Part shown: positions 16,159 to 24,188 of the stretch, one piece after another
Numbering within the stretch: position 1 is the stretch's first letter
How the letters are laid out: each line of letters starts with the position of its first letter
Assembly (NCBI RefSeq): GCF_000374065.1
Contig: NZ_KB893313.1
Location: 1-64,000, forward strand
Direction of reading: 5' to 3'
Length of the DNA: 64,000 bases
Source: Spirosoma luteum DSM 19990
GTDB taxonomy: Bacteria > Bacteroidota > Bacteroidia > Cytophagales > Spirosomataceae
Translations under genes and position numbers: made by a program
Notes under the pieces: model-generated
What the model was told of the DNA's origin: nothing
What the model saw: only the letters and a program-made list of their open reading frames with translations
Database searches by the model: none

Positions 16159-17019
16159 TTAGTAGATCATTTTTTCAATGGGGATTACCAGAATACCTTC
16201 CGCACCAGCGGCCCGGATGGCTTCGATGTTTTCCCAAAACTCGTTCTCGTTCAATACCGAATAGACCGAACTCCAGCCTTCGGTAGCCAGTGGCGTTACG
16301 GTGGGGCTTTTCATGCCGGGCAACAAAGCCACAATCTTATCCAGGGCATGGTTGGGGGCATTCAGTACGATGTATTTGTTGTTCTTGGCAACCTGTACCG
16401 ATTTGATCCGGAACAGCAGTTTATCCACCAATGCCTGCTTATCGGGGGCGAGTTCCGGGGGAGAAATAAGGATGGCTTCAGAACGAAATATCGTTTCAAC
16501 TTCCTGCAACCCATTGCTCATCAGGGTACTACCTGAACTAACAATATCACACACTGCCTCGGCCAGCCCGATACTGGGGGCAATCTCCACCGAGCCACTA
16601 ATCTCGTGAATGTTGGCCTGCACACCCCGTCCGGCCAGGTAATTACCCAGCAGATTCGGGTAGGATGTGGCAATATTTTTTCCGTTCAGGCTTTCAACCC
16701 CTGTCCACTCGTTGCCACGCGGAATAGCAATGGACAGGCGACATTTGGAGAAGCCGAGTTTATGGATCGTCTGCACGGGTCGCCCCGTTTCTACCGCAAC
16801 GTTCTCGCCAACGATACCCAGATCCGCCACGCCGTCTTCCACGTACCCGGGAATGTCGTCGTCGCGCAGGAATAGAAATTCGGCGGGGAAATTAGAGGAT
16901 ACAGATTTGAGTTTGCCGGTTCCGTAGTCGAAGCGGATACCACACTCTTTAAAAAGCTGGTACGAATCTTCGCTCAGTCGACCGGACTTCTGCAGGGCAA
17001 TACGTAATACTGAAGACAT
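16159..17019 (-). CDS. hisG: ATP phosphoribosyltransferase, long form
   Basis: HisG catalyses the first, feedback-controlled step of histidine synthesis (ATP + PRPP). The 286-residue length and the C-terminal ACT-like domain (from about residue 210, including PTVTPLATEGWSSVYSVL) mark the long, HisZ-independent form. Catalytic-domain signs include LRIALQKSGRL at the start, the GVADLGIVGENV block and the PRPP-binding DIVSSGSTLMSNGL. The gene heads the his operon, with a good promoter upstream. Confidence 0.95.
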   Translation of the reverse strand: MSSVLRIALQKSGRLSEDSYQLFKECGIRFDYGTGKLKSVSSNFPAEFLFLRDDDIPGYVEDGVADLGIVGENVAVETGRPVQTIHKLGFSKCRLSIAIPRGNEWTGVESLNGKNIATSYPNLLGNYLAGRGVQANIHEISGSVEIAPSIGLAEAVCDIVSSGSTLMSNGLQEVETIFRSEAILISPPELAPDKQALVDKLLFRIKSVQVAKNNKYIVLNAPNHALDKIVALLPGMKSPTVTPLATEGWSSVYSVLNENEFWENIEAIRAAGAEGILVIPIEKMIY

Positions 17020-17201
17020 TGGTAGTTATATGATGTATGGCATAGGATGTATTCATTGCATCCTGACCTGATCGAAATTTGGCAAATTAGGGGCAAAAGT
17101 ACGCGAAAAACAGAAAGCATTCGACGCATGGGCTTCAGCAATCGCACGAAGGGCGACAATGTCGGAGGGGAGAATGAGTGGCCCAGTGGGAAATCATGGC
17201 G

Positions 17202-17233
17202 CAAAGGTAATCACGAGTCAGGATTGGGGCAAA
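17202..17233 (-). promoter_or_regulatory. his operon promoter
   Basis: The minus strand reads TTTG (17233-17230), N20, TACCTTTG (17209-17202), an exact Bacteroidota housekeeping promoter, about 180 nt upstream of hisG. A second weaker element, TACTTTTG (17101-17094), lies closer. The long leader contains no recognised attenuator. Confidence 0.65.
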
Positions 17234-17281
17234 TCAACTTGGCAGAATCCTTATCCTGCGAATGGTTCGTATCTTTGCCCC

Positions 17282-17911
17282 ATGCTTCTGGAACAACAAA
17301 CGACCGATACAACTACCCTGCCCGTTATGGAGGCTTTTTATACGCTTCAGGGCGAGGGGGCACACACGGGCCGGGCGGCTTATTTTATCCGGCTCGGGGG
17401 TTGCGATGTGGGCTGTTTCTGGTGTGACGTAAAAGAATCCTGGGATATTGACGCCCACCCAAAACGTACTATCGATTCGCTGGTAAGCGAAGCATTACAG
17501 TATCCGGGCCGAATGGCGGTCATTACGGGTGGCGAACCCCTTATGCACGACCTCAGCAAACTGACAGCAGCTTTGCAGCAGGCTGGTTTCCAGACAAACA
17601 TCGAAACATCGGGTGTATGTCAGACCGTTACGGGGTCGTGGGACTGGATTTGTTTCTCACCTAAAAAGTTTAAAACCCCCAATCCTGAGATTTACAAACG
17701 GGCCGATGAACTGAAAGTTATCATTTATAATCAGTCAGACTTTGCCTTTGCTGAGTCATTCGTGCCTTTTCTACGACCCGATTGTAAACTCTTTTTGCAA
17801 TCGGAATGGAGTCGTTCCAATGAAATGCTGCCTTTTATCGTTGATTACGTAAAAAATAATCCGCAATGGCAAATCTCGTTGCAGACGCACAAATTCCTGG
17901 CTATTCCGTAG
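17282..17911 (+). CDS. queE: 7-carboxy-7-deazaguanine synthase
   Basis: QueE is a radical-SAM enzyme that makes 7-carboxy-7-deazaguanine for preQ0/queuosine. The ATG at 17282 gives 209 residues starting MLLEQQ; the frame is open 41 codons further up but lacks family similarity there. FYTLQGEGAHTGRAAYFIRL precedes the cluster motif, seen as CDVGCFWCD (CxxxCxxC). VITGGEPLMHD and the later ETSG are typical of the SAM site. A TATCTTTG motif lies 5 nt before the ATG, suggesting a very short leader. It is divergent from hisG. Confidence 0.93.
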   Translation: MLLEQQTTDTTTLPVMEAFYTLQGEGAHTGRAAYFIRLGGCDVGCFWCDVKESWDIDAHPKRTIDSLVSEALQYPGRMAVITGGEPLMHDLSKLTAALQQAGFQTNIETSGVCQTVTGSWDWICFSPKKFKTPNPEIYKRADELKVIIYNQSDFAFAESFVPFLRPDCKLFLQSEWSRSNEMLPFIVDYVKNNPQWQISLQTHKFLAIP

Positions 17912-19890
17912 GTGTGGCGCAGGGGAAAGGGGGTATAGGGCACAGGGCCCGCAAACTCGTTGCCTCTATCCCACTATTATTTATTTTATTCCAAGCCCTC
18001 TGCCCCGTGCTCCACGCTCAATCGGGTAAGGCGCAGGAGTTGTACGCCCAATCTATCAAACTGTTTGGCGAACGACGGGCCACCGATGCGATTCCGTACA
18101 TGGAACAGGCGCTGAAAGAAGACCCCAGGTTTTTGGATGCGCACCTCAAGCTGGGTCAGTTGTATGAGTTTACGAAACGCTACGAACCAGCATTAGCCGC
18201 TTACCGAAACGCCATCAACTTACAACCCGATAGTCCGGCTTCCGGGGCTGCTTATCAGGCATTGAGCAATACCCTTCTCCGGCTGGGTCGCTACAGTGAG
18301 GCACTGCCTTATCTCTCAACATACCAGACGATGTTTGCACCGGAATCGTCGCAGGGGAAACGGATTGCCCGACAAATTGAAACCGCCCGCTTTGGTGAGG
18401 AAGCCGTAAAACACCCGCAGGCTGTCGATCCCAAGCCCATCTCGTCGGTATTGCAAACGACACCGTCGCAGTACTTCCCCGTTTTAACCGCCGATGAGCA
18501 GACGCTGGTCTTTACCGCGCTAAAACCCGAAGGTGACGAAGACCTGATGACGGCCACCTTCAATGGCGAAACCTGGTCACCCCCGGTTTCCCTGTCGCCT
18601 AACATTAATACCCCGGAAAATGAAGGAACAGCCAGCCTCTCGGCCGATGGACGTACCCTGGTATTTACAGCCTGTCAGGGGCGTAAAGGATTTGGCAGTT
18701 GTGATTTGTACATGAGCAGCAAAACGGGCAGCGACTGGTCGAAACCGGAAAACCTTGGACCAACAATCAACACCCGTTTTTATGAGTCACAGCCGGCCTT
18801 GTCTGCCGATGGCCGTCAACTCTACTTTGTTTCGGACCGGCCGGGTGGCAAAGGCCGGCGCGACATCTGGCGGAGCGCACTAAGCACCGATGGTGCCTGG
18901 AGCGAGCCGGTTAATCTGGGTGCACCGATTAATACACCCTCAAATGAGGCATCACCGTTTATTCACCCAAACGGACAAAGTTTATTTTTTGCGTCGGAAG
19001 GGCATATCGGTTTGGGTGGATACGACCTGTTCGTTTCGGACAATGAGCCAGCCAATGGCCAACAGTCTGGCTGGTCTGCGCCAACCAATTTAGGCTACCC
19101 TATCAATAATTCAGAGGATCAGGCATCGCTGTTTGTGTCACCAAATGGCAGCCGGGCTTATTACTCCTACGAAGAGCAGAAAGATGGCGTATCGCAAAAA
19201 TCACGGCTGTATACGTTCGATTTGCCGGAATCCCTGCGCGAGCGGGTTAAACCAGTAAGTTATTTGAAAGGTATAGTAGCTGATGCAAAGACCAAAACCC
19301 CCTTGGCAGCCACGGTTGAGTTGATTGACCTGAAAACCAATCAGATGATTTCGCGTGTTCAGGCCGATGCCCAGACCGGTGCCTACACTGCCATTTTGCC
19401 CAGTGGTGGCGAATACGCCTTATATGTGAGTGTGCCGGGGTATCTGTTCAAAAGCCTGTCGTTCGATTTCACGCAGAAACCCAAAGAAGGGCAGCCTATC
19501 GGCACGGGAATGACGCTAAGCGTTTCGCTGGAACCGTTTGTTGATGGCACTTCGGCCAACGAAACCCTGAGCAACCTCTTCTTTGAATCCGGGCAATACA
19601 CCCTGGCCGACAAATCGCGTACGGAACTGGACCGGCTGGCTGCGTTCATGCAGGCTAATCCAACCGTTAAAATCGACATATCGGGCCACACCGACGATAC
19701 GGGAGAGGCAGCCGCCAATCTGGTTCTTTCGCAGAAACGGGCGCAATCCGTCGTAACCTACCTCACCAAAGCTGGTGTGGCTACCGACCGAATCCGGGCT
19801 ATTGGCTACGGCAAAACCCGCCCGCTGGTACCAAACACAACGGAAGAAAACCGGCAGCTCAACCGGCGAATCGAGTGGAAGATAAGGTGA
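17866..19890 (+). CDS. PorE-like TPR / PD40 propeller / OmpA-family protein
   Basis: This 674-residue envelope protein has, in order, a signal peptide (KLVASIPLLFILFQALCPVL, cleavage after HAQ), TPR repeats (about 55-150), WD40-like PD40 beta-propeller repeats (about 190-450; several FVSDRPGGKGRRDIW-type blades), a carboxypeptidase-regulatory-like domain (LKGIVADAKTKTPLAATVEL) and a C-terminal OmpA domain (DISGHTDDTGEAAANLVLSQ) for peptidoglycan binding. The architecture matches PorE, which anchors the T9SS, but paralogues are common. The frame starts 46 bp inside queE; a GTG at 17914 would avoid the overlap. A second protein of the same design is at 60.8-63.0 kb. Confidence 0.88.
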   Translation: MANLVADAQIPGYSVGVAQGKGGIGHRARKLVASIPLLFILFQALCPVLHAQSGKAQELYAQSIKLFGERRATDAIPYMEQALKEDPRFLDAHLKLGQLYEFTKRYEPALAAYRNAINLQPDSPASGAAYQALSNTLLRLGRYSEALPYLSTYQTMFAPESSQGKRIARQIETARFGEEAVKHPQAVDPKPISSVLQTTPSQYFPVLTADEQTLVFTALKPEGDEDLMTATFNGETWSPPVSLSPNINTPENEGTASLSADGRTLVFTACQGRKGFGSCDLYMSSKTGSDWSKPENLGPTINTRFYESQPALSADGRQLYFVSDRPGGKGRRDIWRSALSTDGAWSEPVNLGAPINTPSNEASPFIHPNGQSLFFASEGHIGLGGYDLFVSDNEPANGQQSGWSAPTNLGYPINNSEDQASLFVSPNGSRAYYSYEEQKDGVSQKSRLYTFDLPESLRERVKPVSYLKGIVADAKTKTPLAATVELIDLKTNQMISRVQADAQTGAYTAILPSGGEYALYVSVPGYLFKSLSFDFTQKPKEGQPIGTGMTLSVSLEPFVDGTSANETLSNLFFESGQYTLADKSRTELDRLAAFMQANPTVKIDISGHTDDTGEAAANLVLSQKRAQSVVTYLTKAGVATDRIRAIGYGKTRPLVPNTTEENRQLNRRIEWKIR

Positions 19891-19907
19891 ACGGGTTTAC
19901 GGTTTGA

Positions 19908-19974
19908 GGTTTACGGTTTATGGTGGCTGACGCAACATAATTCTTCTGGCGTCAGCCACCATAAACCGTAAACC
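19908..19974. repeat. GCTGACGC-type intergenic hairpin, copy 1
   Basis: Perfect 26-bp arms (19908-19933 and 19949-19974) surround a 15-nt loop. Each stem consists of GGTTTACGGTTTATGG followed by the core TGGCTGACGC. The element lies just after the PorE-like gene and ahead of trxB. It could act as a terminator or processing site, but it has no U-tract. Confidence 0.8.
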
Positions 19975-20098
19975 CCTTTGTTTGGACAATTCCATTGCCT
20001 TACACGGGATTTTTTTCAATTTTGTGTACGTTGTCCAGATATCCTCGCTTTTAGGGCGGGGGTATTTTTCATTTTTACGGCAATTCTTTTCCATTGCA

Positions 20099-21070
20099 AT
20101 GACTCCTGAACACATAAAGTGCTTAATTATAGGGTCCGGCCCAGCGGGCTATACAGCCGCCATCTACGCTGCCCGGGCTAATATGAAACCCGTTTTATAT
20201 CAGGGCGCACAACCTGGCGGGCAACTCACGATTACCACCGAAGTCGATAATTTTCCGGGCTACCCCGATGGGGTACAGGGGCCGCAGATGATGCAGGACC
20301 TGGAAGCACAGGCCCGGCGTTTTGGCACCGATATCCGTTACGGAATGGTTACCAGCGTACAGTTCACCAGCCTTCCGGGACCGGAAAATCCCCATCGCGT
20401 TGTTGTTGACGACAAACACGAGCTAACGGCCGACTCGGTTCTTATCTCGACGGGGGCATCGGCCAAGTGGCTCGGACTCCCCTCCGAAATGCGACTCAAT
20501 GGTCGGGGAGTGTCGGCCTGTGCGGTTTGCGACGGATTCTTTTTCCGGGGGCAGGATGTTGCTATTGTGGGCGCGGGTGACACTGCCGCCGAAGAAGCCA
20601 GCTATCTCGCAAATCTTTGCCGCAAGGTCTACATGCTGGTTCGGCGCGACGAGATGCGGGCCTCCAAATTCATGCAGCACCGGGTCAAAACAGCGCAGAA
20701 TATTGAAATTCTCTATAATACAACCACGGAAGAAGTGCTCGGCGATGAAGATGTGTCGGGTGTACGGGTAAAAAATACGGAAACGAATGAGGAGCGCGTT
20801 TTAGACGTGACAGGTTTTTTTGTGGCCATTGGTCACAAACCCAATACCGATATATTTGCGGAATACCTTGACTTGGACTCCAACGGGTATATACTGACGG
20901 AGAAGGGAAGTACCCGCACCAATGTGCCCGGCGTTTTTGCCTGCGGTGACGCGCAGGATAACATCTATCGGCAGGCAGTCACGGCGGCCGGAACTGGCTG
21001 TATGGCAGCCCTGGATGCCGAACGGTACTTGGTTACGCTGGAGATGCAGGATGAAGAAGTTGTCCATTAA
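20099..21070 (+). CDS. trxB: thioredoxin-disulfide reductase
   Basis: TrxB is an FAD/NADPH flavoenzyme that reduces thioredoxin. The ATG at 20099 (MTPEHIKCLIIGSGPAGYTA) gives 323 residues, the family norm; the upstream open frame lacks similarity. The first dinucleotide site is GSGPAGYTAAIYAA, the redox-active disulfide is CAVC (about residue 140), the NADPH site is GAGDTAAEEASYL and the FAD C-terminal block is GVFACGDAQDN. The gene is flanked on both sides by copies of the same intergenic hairpin. Confidence 0.95.
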   Translation: MTPEHIKCLIIGSGPAGYTAAIYAARANMKPVLYQGAQPGGQLTITTEVDNFPGYPDGVQGPQMMQDLEAQARRFGTDIRYGMVTSVQFTSLPGPENPHRVVVDDKHELTADSVLISTGASAKWLGLPSEMRLNGRGVSACAVCDGFFFRGQDVAIVGAGDTAAEEASYLANLCRKVYMLVRRDEMRASKFMQHRVKTAQNIEILYNTTTEEVLGDEDVSGVRVKNTETNEERVLDVTGFFVAIGHKPNTDIFAEYLDLDSNGYILTEKGSTRTNVPGVFACGDAQDNIYRQAVTAAGTGCMAALDAERYLVTLEMQDEEVVH

Positions 21071-21076
21071 CTGACT

Positions 21077-21173
21077 AGTTTTCGGTTTATAATTACAGTT
21101 GGCTAACGCTAGACGGATGTTTTAGCCGGTCTGCCGATGCGGTCAGCCAGCCGTAAACCATAAACCGAAAACT
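21077..21173. repeat. GCTGACGC-type intergenic hairpin, copy 2 (degenerate)
   Basis: The outer arms AGTTTTCGGTTTAT (21077-21090) and its complement (ending at 21173) are perfect. Inner parts with GGCTAACGC and GGTCAGCC are related to the other copies but mismatched, with a longer loop. It lies between trxB and the M23 peptidase gene. Confidence 0.6.
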
Positions 21174-21188
21174 CATTTTTTACGATAA

Positions 21189-22262
21189 ATGAGAGAAACC
21201 GCTACACAATGGCTAATGGCCATTGGGTGCCTGTTTTTTACCGTAACGGTACAGGCCCAGGAGCGCGGGCGATTTAAAAATAACCTGCGTATTACCCCAA
21301 AAAATGGAGCAACACCCAATGCTCCGGTCGTTGATCAGCCGCAAAAAGCGGACGACCCGTTTGAACAGGAAACAACTCAGTTACGATTCAACAGCCAGTT
21401 TGAACCGAAGAAAGAACTAAATCCCGTTGCCAGCGAGGATACCAGTCAAATTGATTTAGGCGAAACCAGTGTTGTTGAAGTCATTGATTCAGCACTGATT
21501 GGTAACGAATGGGTCAAAATCGCCGATTATTATGCCGTCTGGGATTCGCATACCATCAACCCTTATAGCATTGACCCCCTTCAGTTCAACGAAGCTATTG
21601 ATATTAAGCTCTACGATCCGCCCGCCAATCACTTCTGGTCGGCCCCGCTGGACGAAGGCAAAATGACCTCTAACTTTGGGTACCGATGGGGTCGCTGGCA
21701 CACGGGTGCCGACCTTGACCTCAACACGGGGGAGCCAATTTATGTGGCCTTCGATGGCGTTGTTCGGGTGGTAGGCTGGGATGGGAATGGCTACGGACGT
21801 TACGTGCTGGTTCGGCATTATAATGGCCTTGAAACGCTGTACGGCCACATGTCGAAGCAAACCGTTGAAACCGGGCAGTTGGTAAAAGCGGGCGACCAGC
21901 TTGGATTGGGCGGCAGCACGGGCCGAAGTTCCGGCCCACACCTTCACTTCGAAACCCGGTTTGAAGGTAACCCATTCAGTCCCCTCAACATTTATTCGTT
22001 CCCGGAAAACACCATCAACTCCGACCATTTTCTGCTAACGGGTTCCGTTTGGGATTACCTGCGTGGCGGTGGTTCTTCGTCTTCGTCAGAATCCAGTGCC
22101 AAACCGCGCTTCAAACGAACGGTCATACACCGGGTTCGGTCCGGCGAAACGCTGGGTACCATTGCCGAAAAATACGGCGTATCGGTTTCCACCCTGAGTC
22201 GGCGAAACCATATTTCCTCCCGCTCCCGCATTCGGCCGGGTCAAAAACTGAGAGTACACTAA
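21189..22262 (+). CDS. M23 peptidase with C-terminal LysM
   Basis: This secreted Zn-dependent cell-wall endopeptidase or its regulator has 357 residues. A signal peptide (WLMAIGCLFFTVTVQAQ) leads to a ~130-residue linker. The M23/LytM domain holds the metal ligands in HTGADLDL (about residue 171) and PHLHFE (about 251), so it looks catalytically competent. A Ser-rich linker then leads to a LysM domain (HRVRSGETLGTIAEKYGVSV...RPGQKLRV) for peptidoglycan binding. It is expected in the periplasm. Neighbouring rplU has its own promoter. Confidence 0.92.
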   Translation: MRETATQWLMAIGCLFFTVTVQAQERGRFKNNLRITPKNGATPNAPVVDQPQKADDPFEQETTQLRFNSQFEPKKELNPVASEDTSQIDLGETSVVEVIDSALIGNEWVKIADYYAVWDSHTINPYSIDPLQFNEAIDIKLYDPPANHFWSAPLDEGKMTSNFGYRWGRWHTGADLDLNTGEPIYVAFDGVVRVVGWDGNGYGRYVLVRHYNGLETLYGHMSKQTVETGQLVKAGDQLGLGGSTGRSSGPHLHFETRFEGNPFSPLNIYSFPENTINSDHFLLTGSVWDYLRGGGSSSSSESSAKPRFKRTVIHRVRSGETLGTIAEKYGVSVSTLSRRNHISSRSRIRPGQKLRVH

Positions 22263-22299
22263 AAAAGTAGTGGCAGAGCTAAAATTTGCCGACCCGGGG

Positions 22300-22330
22300 T
22301 TTGAGGTTTATGGTAAAAACAGTACCTTTG
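22300..22330 (+). promoter_or_regulatory. rplU-rpmA promoter
   Basis: TTTG (22300-22303), N19, TACCTTTG (22323-22330) matches the Bacteroidota sigma-70 consensus and spacing, about 32 nt upstream of the rplU ATG. Confidence 0.75.
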
Positions 22331-22361
22331 CACCCTCATTTTCAATATATAACCAATACAC

Positions 22362-22679
22362 ATGTACGCAATCGTAGAGATCGCAGGGCAGCAATTCAAG
22401 ATCCAGAAGGGTCGTTCCATCTATACCCACCGGTTAGAGGGCGATGTGGACGCTGCACTTGCCTCCGACAAGGTGAAAGTTCTCCTTGTTGATAACGAAG
22501 GGAGCATCACCATCGGAGCTCCAACCGTCGCCGGTGCGACGATATCGGCAAAAATTGTCGAGCATCTGAAAGGTGAAAAAGTACTCATCTTCAAGAAAAA
22601 GCGTCGGAAAGGCTACAAAAAGAAAAACGGCCACCGTCAATACCTGACGAAGGTCCTGATCGAAGACATAACTCTTTAA
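22362..22679 (+). CDS. rplU: 50S ribosomal protein L21
   Basis: The 105-residue large-subunit protein has the canonical start MYAIVEIAGQQFKIQKG and C-terminal motif KKKRRKGYKKKNGHRQYLT, which contacts 23S rRNA. It lies upstream of rpmA as in most bacteria, but the two are separated by a long hairpin repeat (copy 3). Confidence 0.97.
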   Translation: MYAIVEIAGQQFKIQKGRSIYTHRLEGDVDAALASDKVKVLLVDNEGSITIGAPTVAGATISAKIVEHLKGEKVLIFKKKRRKGYKKKNGHRQYLTKVLIEDITL

Positions 22680-22687
22680 CTGTTCAT

Positions 22688-22772
22688 AGTTTTGGATTTG
22701 AGGTTTTCGGTCAGCTGACGCGTCATGATTTATGCGTCAGCTAACCGAAAACCTCAAACCCAAAACCGAAAA
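22688..22772. repeat. GCTGACGC-type intergenic hairpin, copy 3 (between rplU and rpmA)
   Basis: The core arms 22697-22721 and 22734-22758 (25 bp, one mismatch) enclose a 12-nt loop. The stem words are TTTGAGGTTTTCGG and the core CAGCTGACGC. The flanks extend the symmetry outward imperfectly to 22688 and 22772. It sits inside the rplU-rpmA operon, so it cannot be a fully efficient terminator unless rpmA has another promoter. Confidence 0.78.
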
Positions 22773-22783
22773 CTTTCAAAAAA

Positions 22784-23314
22784 ATGGCACACAAGAAAGG
22801 TGTAGGTAGTTCCAAAAACGGTCGTGATTCGCACAGCAAACGTCTGGGCGTAAAATTATTCGGCGGTGAGTCGGCTATTGCCGGCAATATTATTATCCGC
22901 CAGCGCGGCACAAAGCATCATCCCGGCAAAAACGTTGGTCTTGGTAAAGACTACACGATTTTCGCGCTGGTTGACGGTACCGTAAAATTCCGTCCCGGCC
23001 GCGATAGCCGCTCGTACGTAGATATTATTCCAACTGGGTCATCGGTGGTTGAAGCATCATCACCCGTTGTGACCACATCGACCAAAAAAGTAACCACTCC
23101 CGTACAAAAGCCAGCCGCTGAGGCAACTGCTCCCGCAGAGAAGCCAGCCGTTGAGGCAACTGCTGCGGATGACGATAGTGTTGTTTCAAAAGTGGCTGGT
23201 ACTGTTGGAGCTGCTGCCGGTGTGGTAGCAGGGGTCACATCCGGCGCCATTGATGCGCTAAAAAGTATCATAGGCTCTGATGCTCCAGCGTCCGAGGAAA
23301 CGAAAGCAGAGTAA
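22784..23314 (+). CDS. rpmA: 50S ribosomal protein L27 with long C-terminal extension
   Basis: Residues 1-83 are ordinary L27 (MAHKKGVGSSKNGRDSHSKR, then RQRGTKHHPGKNVGLGKDYT), a component near the peptidyl-transferase centre. The family is normally about 85-95 residues, yet this frame continues without interruption to 176. The extra 93 residues are Ala/Thr/Pro/Val-rich with two near-repeats (QKPAAEATAPAEKPAVEATA), an amphipathic Gly/Ala/Val helix-like part (VSKVAGTVGAAAGVVAGVTS) and an acidic end. The tail resembles PA-rich linkers. A terminator follows. Confidence 0.95.
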   Translation: MAHKKGVGSSKNGRDSHSKRLGVKLFGGESAIAGNIIIRQRGTKHHPGKNVGLGKDYTIFALVDGTVKFRPGRDSRSYVDIIPTGSSVVEASSPVVTTSTKKVTTPVQKPAAEATAPAEKPAVEATAADDDSVVSKVAGTVGAAAGVVAGVTSGAIDALKSIIGSDAPASEETKAE

Positions 23315-23329
23315 TTGATGCACTTTTGC

Positions 23330-23368
23330 AAAAAAAACCGCCTGGCCTAAGCCGGACGGTTTTTTTTT
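23330..23368 (+). terminator. intrinsic terminator after rpmA
   Basis: An A-run and ACCGCCTGGC pair with GCCGGACGGT and a run of T across the loop CTAA. The stem has one mismatch and one G-U, and ends in a long T-tract on the plus strand. Confidence 0.8.
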
Positions 23369-23434
23369 GAGCAAAAACTTAAAAAGTCTCCCGGTTGTTA
23401 CTTATCAAACCATTGCTTAAAACAATTACGCGCT

Positions 23435-24037
23435 ATGAATTCAACCCTCAATCGCCCGATTTCCATTTTCACGGAGGGAAGTCCCAATCCGAACTCCATG
23501 AAATTTGTGGTAAATTTTGAACTCGTACCAGCCGGACTCACGTTCGATTATGCTACGCCGGGCGATGCCCTCCTAGAAGGAAAAGCCTCGCCACTGGTGG
23601 TAGCGCTGTTTGGCTTCGACTTTGTGCAGCGGGTATTCATTTCGGGCAACTTCGTAACGGTTACCAAAGACGACGAAACCGACTGGGACGATGTCTTACT
23701 GGAAGTAAAACTATTTCTGAAAGATTATTTTGGTGAGCAAAAACCCGTTTTTGCCCAGCAGACTATGGATACCAATACCACAAAGCTGGATATGGACTCC
23801 GAGACGGTACAGAAAATAAAGGCGGTACTGGATCAATACATTAAACCCGCCGTAGAATCGGACGGGGGAGCTATCAGTTTTTATTCGTTTGATGAGTCCA
23901 GCGGTACGGTAAAAGTCTTGTTGCAGGGGTCATGCAGCGGTTGCCCCTCTTCTACCCTCACCCTCAAAGCGGGCATCGAGAATCTGTTGACGCGCCTGGT
24001 ACCGGAAGTAAAACTAGTGGAAGCTGAAGGGGTATAG
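23435..24037 (+). CDS. NifU/Nfu-type iron-sulfur cluster carrier
   Basis: The 200-residue protein has two parts. Residues 8-100 form an Nfu N-terminal domain (FTEGSPNPNSMKFVVNFEL). Residues ~120-195 form the NifU C-terminal domain, with the cluster ligands in GSCSGCPSS (CxxC near residue 166). Nfu proteins accept or carry 4Fe-4S clusters for transfer to apoproteins. It is a cytoplasmic single gene, followed by a hairpin terminator. Confidence 0.93.
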   Translation: MNSTLNRPISIFTEGSPNPNSMKFVVNFELVPAGLTFDYATPGDALLEGKASPLVVALFGFDFVQRVFISGNFVTVTKDDETDWDDVLLEVKLFLKDYFGEQKPVFAQQTMDTNTTKLDMDSETVQKIKAVLDQYIKPAVESDGGAISFYSFDESSGTVKVLLQGSCSGCPSSTLTLKAGIENLLTRLVPEVKLVEAEGV

Positions 24038-24067
24038 TCACTCCTTTTATACCATATTTTTCCTGCA

Positions 24068-24100
24068 AAACCGCCATTGGATAAACCCCAGTGGCGGTTT
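24068..24100 (+). terminator. hairpin after nfu gene
   Basis: AAACCGCCATT pairs with AGTGGCGGTTT, nearly perfectly, 30 nt after the stop. The T-tract is short. Confidence 0.6.
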
Positions 24101-24188
24101 CGCATTTCGCCAGCCATGCTCAATACACACTCTATTTGGGTTTATCCAGTCAGCCGTTTATCTTAGAAAATCCATTTTCCGGTAGCGT

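Noticed and set aside
19982..20098. Upstream extension of trxB (39 extra codons)
   Set aside because: The extra residues do not resemble thioredoxin reductase and the ATG at 20099 starts exactly at the family N-terminus.
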